This document shows, one piece after another, positions 1-5,649 of a stretch of 5,649 nucleotides of DNA. The translations under genes and the position numbers were made by a program. Source of the stretch: Lachnospiraceae bacterium (lineage in GTDB: Bacteria > Bacillota > Clostridia > Lachnospirales > Lachnospiraceae); the NCBI GenBank assembly GCA_003484785.1, contig DNAD01000345.1, forward strand, positions 1 through 5,649. The letters run 5' to 3'. The notes under the pieces were generated by a model. The model had not been told where the DNA came from. It worked only from the letters and a program-made list of their open reading frames with translations, and searched no databases. Each line of letters begins with the position of its first letter. Position 1 is the first letter of the stretch.

Positions 1-818
1 GCCCAGCTCTTGGGATAGACGATATCGGCTTCCTTGAAGGCCTCGGCCATGGAAATGGTCTTTGTAAAGCTTCCGCCGCTTGCGGCCGCATTCTTTTTTG
101 CCACCTCTTCAACGTCCTTCATAACATCATATCCCTCGGGGTGGGCAAGAACCACATCCATGCCGAAACGGGTCATGAGGCCGATGACGCCCTGGGGTAC
201 GGATAAGGGCTTGCCGTAGCTTGGGGAATAAGCCCAGGTCATGGCAACCTTCTTTCCTTTCAGGTTTTCCACCCCTCCGAAGGTGTGTATTATGTGCAGC
301 ATATCGGCCATGCACTGGGTGGGATGATCGATATCGCACTGCAGGTTTACAAGGGTGGGCTTCTGTTCAAGGACACCGTCCTTAAAGCCCTCAGTGACCG
401 CATCGACCACGTCATGCATGTATTTGTTGCCCTTGCCGATGTACATATCGTCACGGATACCGATAACATCGGCCATGAAGGAGATCATGTTTGCGGTTTC
501 ACGGACGGTCTCTCCATGGGCGATCTGGCTCTTTCCTTCATCCAGATCCTGAACCTCAAGCCCTAAGAGGTTGCAGGCCGAAGCAAAGGAAAAGCGGGTT
601 CTGGTGGAATTGTCCCTGAAAAGAGATATCCCAAGGCCCGAGTCGAAGATCTTTGCGGAAATATTGTTTTGTCTTAAATGTCTGAGGGCATCCGCCACGG
701 TAAAGACCGCCGCGATCTCGTCATCGGTCTTTTCCCAGGTAAGAAAAAAGTTTCCCTCGTACATATCTTTGAAATTCAGCTTATCCAGTCTGTCGGTAAA
801 TTCTCTGATATTGCTCAT
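1..818 (-). CDS. ygeW: YgeW, carbamoyltransferase-fold protein (3'-truncated by the window edge)
   Basis: The reading frame opens at ATG 818-816 and stays open to the left edge, giving 272 complete residues of a protein that is usually about 400 aa, so the C-terminal third is outside the window. It matches the YgeW knotted-carbamoyltransferase family, relatives of ornithine and aspartate carbamoyltransferases. The carbamoyl-phosphate-binding motif FRDNSTRTRFSF is at residues 67-78 (STRTR 71-75) and the second motif DHPTQ is at 164-168. A proline-rich segment, TWAYSPSYGKPLSVPQG (194-210), is the likely knot-forming loop of this family. The ornithine- or aspartate-binding domain signature would lie mostly in the missing part. 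The start is fixed by an AAGGAG site six bases upstream. It follows ygeY by 10 bases. The substrate of YgeW is not firmly known; transfer or phosphorolysis of a carbamoyl group from a ureido intermediate is inferred from context. The family assignment is strong and the biochemical role is open. Confidence 0.95.
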   Translation of the reverse strand, partial: MSNIREFTDRLDKLNFKDMYEGNFFLTWEKTDDEIAAVFTVADALRHLRQNNISAKIFDSGLGISLFRDNSTRTRFSFASACNLLGLEVQDLDEGKSQIAHGETVRETANMISFMADVIGIRDDMYIGKGNKYMHDVVDAVTEGFKDGVLEQKPTLVNLQCDIDHPTQCMADMLHIIHTFGGVENLKGKKVAMTWAYSPSYGKPLSVPQGVIGLMTRFGMDVVLAHPEGYDVMKDVEEVAKKNAAASGGSFTKTISMAEAFKEADIVYPKSW

Positions 819-824
819 AGTCCT

Positions 825-830
825 CTCCTT
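825..830 (-). promoter_or_regulatory. Ribosome binding site of ygeW, overlapping the ygeY stop codon
   Basis: AAGGAG is read at 830-825, six bases before the ygeW ATG. Its first two A bases are the last two of the ygeY TAA stop (831-829). This arrangement suggests that ribosomes ending on ygeY re-initiate on ygeW, keeping the two proteins in step; the coupling is inferred. Confidence 0.85.
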
Positions 831-2205
831 ATTGAATCTCATTGTCAGTCTTTCCGGCGCGGTACTGAGTGACATCATCGGTTTTATTGCTCTCATCATA
901 AAGGTTTACGGCGGCTGCGTAGACGGCGGCGCATCTTACAAGATCGTCCTTGTAGGTGATCTCATTGGGAGCGTGCGCCTGGCTCTCGGCGCCGGGACCG
1001 AAGCCCACGCAGGGGATCCCGTAACGCCCCTGTATGGAAACACAGTTGGTAGAGAAGGTCCATTTGTCGATGAGAGGGCGGTTCCTGAGCTCTTTTGTGG
1101 AATCAGGGCCCATCCTGTGCTCTCCGTAGAGCGCCTTATGGGCGTCATAGAGGGCTTTTACGTGAGCCGCGTTTTCCCTGTTTATCCAGGTGGGGAAGTA
1201 GCATTCCGTTTTATAAACCTCACCGGTGTAGGAGGGGCGGTCATACATGTACATTGAGACCTCCACGTCATCCCCGTATTTCTTTACCGCGGGAAGACTC
1301 CTTATTTCCTCAAGACAGGATTCCCAGGTTTCGCCGGCTGTCATGCGTCGGTCCACAGAAATGGCGCAGCTGTCCGCTACCGCGCAGCGGCTGGGTGAGG
1401 TGTAGAAGATCTGGGATACTGTGCAGGTACCCCTTCCAAGGAAGCGGGCATCTTCATAGTGCTCGGGATTGTATTTCGGATCCAGCATCTTTACCAGACC
1501 TCTGATTCCGGTGCTCTCATCACAGCCGTTGTTATTCAGGCTGCGGATATCCGCTATGATGTCGGCCATTTTATAGATGGCGTTATCGCCTCTTTCGGGA
1601 GCGGAGCCGTGACAGGAAACGCCTTTTACGTCTACCCTGATCTCCATACGGCCTCTGTGTCCGCGGTAGATCCCTCCGTCGGTGGGCTCTGTCGAAATAA
1701 CGAACTCGGGACGGATATTTTCTTTGTTATAGATGTACTGCCAGCACATCCCGTCGCAGTCCTCCTCCTGAACCGAGCCGACGATCATGATCTTGTAGCC
1801 CTTCGGTATAAGCCCGAGATCCTTCATGATCTTTGCGCTGTATACGGCGCTGCAGACGCCGCCCTCCTGATCGGAGCTGCCCCGTCCGTAGATGATCTCG
1901 TCGGTCTCATAGCCTTCGTAAGGGTCATGCTCCCAGTTGTCACGGTTTCCTATGCCGACTGTGTCGATGTGCCCGTCTATGGCGATGATCTTTTCCCCAT
2001 CACCCATCCATCCGATGACGTTTCCGAGCCCGTCTATCTCAGTCTTGTCAAAGCCCAGCCTGTCCATCTCGGCCTTGATACACTCTGCTACCTCCTTTTC
2101 CTCACAGCTTTCGCTCGGGTATGAGATCATGGTCCGCAAAAAGGCGCACATATCCTTCCTGTAGCCTTCGGAGGCTTCTTTAATCTTCTCAAAATCAAGT
2201 GACAT
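829..2205 (-). CDS. ygeY: YgeY, M20-family selenium-metabolism-linked hydrolase
   Basis: Complete 458-residue protein of the YgeY family, a branch of the M20 zinc peptidases/amidohydrolases (DapE, ArgE, carboxypeptidase G2 relatives); presumably cytoplasmic, with no signal peptide or membrane segment. Visible active-site elements in order are GHIDT (His79 metal ligand, Asp81), [10 protein letters not shown] (bridging Asp112), VQEED (Glu147 general base, Glu148 ligand), STEPTD (Glu173 ligand), [10 protein letters not shown] in the dimerisation/lid domain (His199) and AHAPNE (His411 ligand). The metal site therefore looks intact. Residue roles are assigned by family analogy. The protein is longer than the roughly 400-aa E. 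coli YgeY as I recall it; the excess lies near residues 222-256, near 363-379 and in a charged tail after about 435. The ATG has AAGGAG six bases upstream. It sits 34 bases after ygeX and 10 before ygeW. The reaction is unproven; hydrolysis of an N-carbamoyl or amide bond in purine breakdown is an inference. Confidence 0.95.
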   Translation of the reverse strand: MSLDFEKIKEASEGYRKDMCAFLRTMISYPSESCEEKEVAECIKAEMDRLGFDKTEIDGLGNVIGWMGDGEKIIAIDGHIDTVGIGNRDNWEHDPYEGYETDEIIYGRGSSDQEGGVCSAVYSAKIMKDLGLIPKGYKIMIVGSVQEEDCDGMCWQYIYNKENIRPEFVISTEPTDGGIYRGHRGRMEIRVDVKGVSCHGSAPERGDNAIYKMADIIADIRSLNNNGCDESTGIRGLVKMLDPKYNPEHYEDARFLGRGTCTVSQIFYTSPSRCAVADSCAISVDRRMTAGETWESCLEEIRSLPAVKKYGDDVEVSMYMYDRPSYTGEVYKTECYFPTWINRENAAHVKALYDAHKALYGEHRMGPDSTKELRNRPLIDKWTFSTNCVSIQGRYGIPCVGFGPGAESQAHAPNEITYKDDLVRCAAVYAAAVNLYDESNKTDDVTQYRAGKTDNEIQ

Positions 2206-2211
2206 GTCTTA

Positions 2212-2217
2212 CTCCTT
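2212..2217 (-). promoter_or_regulatory. Ribosome binding site of ygeY
   Basis: AAGGAG is read at 2217-2212 with a six-base spacer to ATG 2205-2203. It lies in the 34-base ygeX-ygeY gap and fixes the ygeY start. Confidence 0.85.
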
Positions 2218-2239
2218 TCCTGCTGATTTAATGATGTTC

Positions 2240-3445
2240 TTATCCGTTTTCGCCTTCCCAGACGATCTTTCTGTACTTTTCCGGATCCGTATCCCCTTCG
2301 GTGGAGAACATGAGAACTCTGGAATCGCCTCCCAGGCCAAGCCCCTTCTTTAGCTGTTCATATTCCGGGTCCGTCATGATGGATGAAAGAACGCCCATAC
2401 CTATGGCGCCCGATTCACCGCTTATCACTCTCGGATCGCCCTTTACGGGAGCGGAGAGCATGCGCATGCCTTTTGCCGAAACCGGGTCTGGGCAGGAGAG
2501 GAAGGCATCGGCGTGATTTCTTAAGATGTCCCAGCCGATGGTATTTGGCTCGCCGCAGGCGAGACCTGCCATAATGGTCTGAAGGTCGCCTTCTACGATA
2601 CGGGGATTTCCGTCTCCGGCCTTTGCGCCTTCATAGAGGCAGGCCGCCGCCGAAGCTTCAAGGATTACGAATTTCGGAGGGTTATCGGGATAGAGGTTTG
2701 AAAAATAACCGACTACAGCCCCGGCAAGGCTCCCGACCCCTGCCTGTACGAAGACATGGGTCGGAGGGGCTGCCGCCGCCTCCTTAAGCTGTCTGTCCGC
2801 CTCCGATGCCATGGTGCCGTAGCCCTGCATGATCCAGGACGGGATCTCCTCATAGCCCTCCCAGGCGGTGTCCTGGATGATGATGCCGTGCTCGGTCTCA
2901 GCGGCCTCCTTTGCCGCAAGGCGCACACAGTCGTCATAATTAAGCTCCTCTATGGTGACCTTCGCGCCCTCCTTTTTAATATTGTCAAAGCGGGCCTTCG
3001 TGGTGCCCTTCGGCATATGGACCACGGCCTTCTGCCCAAGCCTTGCAGCGGCCCAGGCAACACCCCGGCCGTGATTTCCGTCGGTCGCCGTAAAGAAGAC
3101 AGCCTGTCCGAAATCCTTTTTTAATTCCTCGCCGGTAAGATATCCGTAAGTCATTTCGGAAACGTCCTTTCCTGTTTCCTTTGCAATATAGCCGGCCATG
3201 GCAAAGGAGCCCCCGAGAACCTTGAAGGCATTCAGCCCGAAACGGTAGCTTTCATCCTTTACAAAAACCGAGGACAGCCCCAGGTATCCGGCCATGCCCT
3301 TAAGCTCGGCAAGAGGCGTCACATTATACTGGGGAAAGCTTTTGTGAAAGGAGAGAGCCTTATCAACATTTTTTTCCGACATTACCGAAAGCCATCCGTC
3401 ATCGCTTTTCGGCATGGTGTTCATGATCCATTTTATTTTATCCAT
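2240..3445 (-). CDS. ygeX: 2,3-diaminopropionate ammonia-lyase (YgeX)
   Basis: Complete 401-residue fold-type II PLP enzyme, close to the usual length of diaminopropionate ammonia-lyase (EC 4.3.1.15), which converts 2,3-diaminopropionate plus water to pyruvate and two ammonia in the cytoplasm. The segment DESYRFGLNAFKVLGGSF (64-81) carries the predicted Schiff-base lysine, Lys75. TATDGNHGRG (119-128) contains Asp122 and the asparagine loop that contacts PLP, and QDTAWEGYE (191-199) contains Asp192. These two aspartates correspond to the catalytic pair (Asp120, Asp189) described for the E. coli enzyme. The glycine-rich GVGSLAG (236-242) is the likely phosphate-binding loop. The start is supported by AAAGGAA five bases upstream; internal ATGs at residues 8 and 11 lack such a site. 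It lies between ygfK and ygeY. Threonine dehydratase or other fold-II enzymes are the main alternatives, but the whole-length resemblance and the neighbours favour YgeX. All key residues are present, so it is expected to be active. Confidence 0.96.
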   Translation of the reverse strand: MDKIKWIMNTMPKSDDGWLSVMSEKNVDKALSFHKSFPQYNVTPLAELKGMAGYLGLSSVFVKDESYRFGLNAFKVLGGSFAMAGYIAKETGKDVSEMTYGYLTGEELKKDFGQAVFFTATDGNHGRGVAWAAARLGQKAVVHMPKGTTKARFDNIKKEGAKVTIEELNYDDCVRLAAKEAAETEHGIIIQDTAWEGYEEIPSWIMQGYGTMASEADRQLKEAAAAPPTHVFVQAGVGSLAGAVVGYFSNLYPDNPPKFVILEASAAACLYEGAKAGDGNPRIVEGDLQTIMAGLACGEPNTIGWDILRNHADAFLSCPDPVSAKGMRMLSAPVKGDPRVISGESGAIGMGVLSSIMTDPEYEQLKKGLGLGGDSRVLMFSTEGDTDPEKYRKIVWEGENG

Positions 3446-3450
3446 TTATG

Positions 3451-3456
3451 TTCCTT
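3451..3456 (-). promoter_or_regulatory. Ribosome binding site of ygeX
   Basis: AAGGAA is read at 3456-3451, preceded by another A, with a five-base spacer (CATAA) to ATG 3445-3443. It decides the ygeX start over the in-frame ATGs a few codons later. The rest of the 36-base gap after ygfK holds nothing else convincing. Confidence 0.8.
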
Positions 3457-3481
3457 TCTGCGGCAGCAATGACCCATTACT

Positions 3482-5649
3482 TCAATACAGTAACCGCGAA
3501 TTATCACGGATGACCGCTTTTATCATGGCGGCAGCCTCTGCGGATATCCTTTCTGCGCCCTTAAGATCCACGGTTTCTTCCTTGCCGTCGAGGCGAAGCA
3601 GGAAGGAGTCGTTTCCCAGAACCGCAAAGCCGTTATTTTTACTGTTTTCAAAGTCTATTCTGCTGTTATAGAGGGTGAACTTATCCCTGTAGGGCGCGCC
3701 CTCGTAGGGACAGAATACCGCGCAGTTTCCGCATTCGTTGCACATCCCGTCAATGTGGAGTATCTCAGGAGTATCATGGTCCGGCAGTTCTATACAGACA
3801 TTGGCTCTGTTGGGACAGACATCGGCGCATACGGCGCAGACCGAAGGACATCCCAGACACCTCTTATCAGGGAAGGACGTCAGGTCGGTGCAGATGACGC
3901 CTTTCTTATCCTGCAGGGCCTTAAGATCATCTGTCTTATTATCGTCAACGTATCTGTCAAGGTTTATGCCCGCGATGGCCTTTGCCGCCCGGGCCGCGTC
4001 AGAGATCGCCTCAACGACGGTGGCCGGGCCCCGTCTGCCGTCGCCTGCCGCATAAACCCCTTTCACGCTTGTCTCCATATTCTGATCCGTGACCGGGCGT
4101 CCCTTTTTGTCAAGCTCTGTTCCAAGGGCTTCATAAAGGCCTGTTTCTACAGCTTCACCGACAGCCGCTATGACCGTGTCGGCGGGAATGTCCGCTGTGC
4201 GCCCCGTATCCACGGGAGAGCGCCGGCCTGTGCTGTCTGCTTCCCCCAGCTCCATTACAGAGCAGGTAAGAACCCCGTCCTTTACCCCTATGGGAGCAAG
4301 CAGCTCCATAAATTCAACCCCGTCCTTTAAGGCGGCGCCAAGCTCTTCCTCATCCGCCGGCATATACCGCTTCGTCCTCCTGTATACAAGCCGTACCGCC
4401 TCCACTCCTTTAAGCCTCTTTGCGGCCCTTGCGGTATCCATGGCAGTATTTCCGCCTCCGAGGACCACCACGTTCTTTCCGGGATTTACGCTTTCGGGGG
4501 CTGATCTTACCTTTTTAAGAAACTCCACGGCATCCTCCGCCTCACCGTATTCAAGGCTCATATCACCGGGCTTTTCGGCGCCGATACAGAGGATAACGTC
4601 CGTATAGCCCTGATCCTTAAGCTCCTTAACCGAGGTTATCTCAGTGCCGGTTTTTACTTCGGCTCCATGGGAAAGACAGATACTGATATCCTTTTCGATA
4701 CAGGACTGAGGAATGCGAAACTCAGGGATCGCATGCCGGACGATGCCTCCGAGGGTATCCTCCTTTTCGAATATGGTAACGAAAATGCCGGCCCTGCTAA
4801 GGAAATAAGCGGCGGAAAGGCCGGCGGGCCCGCCCCCGACTACGGCGACCCTGCGATCCTTTAAAGCCTTTTCTGCTCCGGGGCAAGCAGAGGCTGTGAG
4901 AGCAGGAAGAACCTTATCATAAGCCTCATTGGCAGCCCTCAGCTTTGTATCTCTGATATGAAGGCTTTCCTCATAATAATTCCTCATACACTTATCCCCG
5001 CAGTGATGGGGACAGATGGTTCCGGTGATGAAGGGAAGGGCGTTTCTTTCAAGTATTATGTTAAAAGCCTTTTCAGGATCATTTTCCTCCATGGCCTTAA
5101 GGTAGGCGGGAATATCCTGGTTTATGGGACAGCCCTCTCTGCAGGGAGCGCTAAAGCAGGAGAAGAGCGGAAGCTCCTTTTCAATATGTCTTTTTGGAAG
5201 AGGTTTCGGGCCCTTTCTGTATAAAGAATTGCCGCCGGCCCCGTCATCCAGGGCGCGCAGCCGTTCAAGGGCGATACCTTCAGGGCACTCCGGCTTTACT
5301 TCCTTAATCGTTTCTCCGATCTGCGCAAGCCTTTCATAGCCCCCCGGCTTTAAAATATTGGTGGCCATGGTTATGGGCCTTATCCCGGTACGGTAAATGT
5401 CACTGATGTTCTGAACAACGGCACCGCCCGAGAAGGAGATCCTTAGCTTTCCCTCAAATTCATCGGAGATAAGCCTTGCCAGGTGGATGGTGAGAGGAAA
5501 GAGAGAGCGCCCTGCCATGTACATTTCCTCACTTGGAAGCTCACCGGCCTTAACGTCCACAGGGAAGGTGTTGGTGAGCTTTAACCCGAAGGAAAGGCCC
5601 CTTGCGGCAGCTGTTTCCATAAGCCTTCCAAACATGGGAACCGCATCTT
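3482..5649 (-). CDS. ygfK: YgfK, putative iron-sulfur flavoprotein oxidoreductase (5'-truncated by the window edge)
   Basis: The frame runs from the right edge with no stop (residues DAVP precede Met at 5635), so that Met is internal; 721 complete residues of a roughly 1000-aa protein are visible, ending at TGA 3484-3482. Numbering from that Met, residues 1-110 are the end of a dihydroorotate-dehydrogenase-like barrel (ISFSGG 66-71). Next is a GltD/dihydropyrimidine-dehydrogenase-type Fe-S domain with Cys160, 165, 169, 208, 212 and 216. It is followed by an FAD-binding GGGPAG (267-272), an NAD(P)-binding GGGNTA (393-398) and a second FAD contact, YAAGDGRRGPAT (528-539). The C-terminus carries a two-cluster ferredoxin region (Cys593, 596, 600, 603, 607 and Cys632, 635, 638, 642). 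The family was named a putative selenate reductase subunit from co-occurrence, but reduction of a purine-derived ring is a better contextual guess. It is first in the visible operon, 36 bases before ygeX. Family assignment is confident; substrate and electron partner are not established. Confidence 0.95.
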   Translation of the reverse strand, partial: DAVPMFGRLMETAAARGLSFGLKLTNTFPVDVKAGELPSEEMYMAGRSLFPLTIHLARLISDEFEGKLRISFSGGAVVQNISDIYRTGIRPITMATNILKPGGYERLAQIGETIKEVKPECPEGIALERLRALDDGAGGNSLYRKGPKPLPKRHIEKELPLFSCFSAPCREGCPINQDIPAYLKAMEENDPEKAFNIILERNALPFITGTICPHHCGDKCMRNYYEESLHIRDTKLRAANEAYDKVLPALTASACPGAEKALKDRRVAVVGGGPAGLSAAYFLSRAGIFVTIFEKEDTLGGIVRHAIPEFRIPQSCIEKDISICLSHGAEVKTGTEITSVKELKDQGYTDVILCIGAEKPGDMSLEYGEAEDAVEFLKKVRSAPESVNPGKNVVVLGGGNTAMDTARAAKRLKGVEAVRLVYRRTKRYMPADEEELGAALKDGVEFMELLAPIGVKDGVLTCSVMELGEADSTGRRSPVDTGRTADIPADTVIAAVGEAVETGLYEALGTELDKKGRPVTDQNMETSVKGVYAAGDGRRGPATVVEAISDAARAAKAIAGINLDRYVDDNKTDDLKALQDKKGVICTDLTSFPDKRCLGCPSVCAVCADVCPNRANVCIELPDHDTPEILHIDGMCNECGNCAVFCPYEGAPYRDKFTLYNSRIDFENSKNNGFAVLGNDSFLLRLDGKEETVDLKGAERISAEAAAMIKAVIRDNSRLLY

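Larger units (their letters stand above)
1..5649 (-). other. Part of a polycistronic operon ygfK-ygeX-ygeY-ygeW
   Basis: All four genes share one strand. The gaps of 36, 34 and 10 bases are too short for an independent promoter plus terminator, and none shows a stable hairpin followed by a U-run. One transcript is therefore likely. It must begin beyond the right edge, since ygfK is already open there, and may continue past ygeW beyond the left edge. The operon's regulator and promoter are not in view. Confidence 0.85.

Noticed and set aside
571..1257. Plus-strand open frame of 228 codons spanning the ygeW-ygeY junction
   Set aside because: It lies antisense to two well-supported genes, has no ribosome binding site, and its product resembles no family I know.
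1459..2124. Plus-strand open frame of 221 codons inside ygeY
   Set aside because: It is the mirror of a conserved enzyme's codon usage; the minus-strand frame carries all the catalytic motifs.
3446..3481. Possible small hairpin (AATG/CATT arms, three-base loop) in the ygfK-ygeX gap
   Set aside because: A four-base-pair stem without a U-run is too weak for a terminator or attenuator and is likely chance.
3482..3484. TGA at the end of ygfK as a possible selenocysteine codon
   Set aside because: Read-through would add only about a dozen unrelated residues before TAA, no SECIS-like hairpin is evident, and the protein already ends as expected for the family.
3755..4330. Plus-strand open frames within ygfK (also 4170-4607)
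   Set aside because: These are antisense shadows of the Fe-S/FAD protein with no start signals or recognisable domains.
5633..5635. ATG at 5635 as the true start of ygfK
   Set aside because: The frame continues upstream to the edge without a stop, no ribosome binding site precedes it, and the family has about 280 more N-terminal residues.

Overview
The window holds one tightly packed, co-directional gene block, all read from the minus strand, so transcription runs from high to low coordinates. In that order it contains ygfK (C-terminal 721 residues; the start lies beyond the right edge), ygeX (complete, 401 aa), ygeY (complete, 458 aa) and ygeW (N-terminal 272 residues; the end lies beyond the left edge). 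The gaps are only 36, 34 and 10 bases. Each of the three visible starts has a strong purine-rich ribosome binding site (AAGGAG or AAGGAA). No promoter, terminator, RNA gene, repeat, CRISPR array or mobile element is visible, and no stretch over 300 bases lacks a gene. Plus-strand open frames are antisense shadows.

The four products form a recognisable set. YgfK is an iron-sulfur/FAD/NAD(P) oxidoreductase with a dihydroorotate-dehydrogenase-like barrel. YgeX is a PLP-dependent 2,3-diaminopropionate ammonia-lyase. YgeY is an M20-fold, metal-dependent amidohydrolase/peptidase-like protein. YgeW is a carbamoyltransferase-fold protein. These families are known from the E. coli ygeW-xdhD region. 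They were named as selenium-metabolism-linked because they co-occur with selenium-dependent molybdenum hydroxylases, and gut-bacterial work has tied them to anaerobic urate/purine breakdown.

A working model (inference) is that YgfK reduces a purine-derived ring and ring-opening enzymes outside the window give ureido intermediates. YgeY and/or YgeW would then remove the ureido/carbamoyl groups, ideally conserving one as carbamoyl phosphate, and YgeX would convert the remaining 2,3-diaminopropionate to pyruvate and ammonia. Neighbours expected outside the window are a dihydropyrimidinase (HyuA), SsnA, an XdhD-type hydroxylase, a carbamate kinase and purine permeases.

The organism is probably an anaerobic Gram-positive of the Clostridia (Bacillota), perhaps a gut species. 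This rests on strong AAGGAG sites, compact operon structure, roughly balanced base composition and the type of cluster. The taxonomic call is tentative. The system itself is not wholly undescribed. The points worth a second look are the gene order, the domain permutation of YgfK relative to dihydropyrimidine dehydrogenase, the extra segments in YgeY, and the unproven chemistry of YgeY, YgeW and YgfK.
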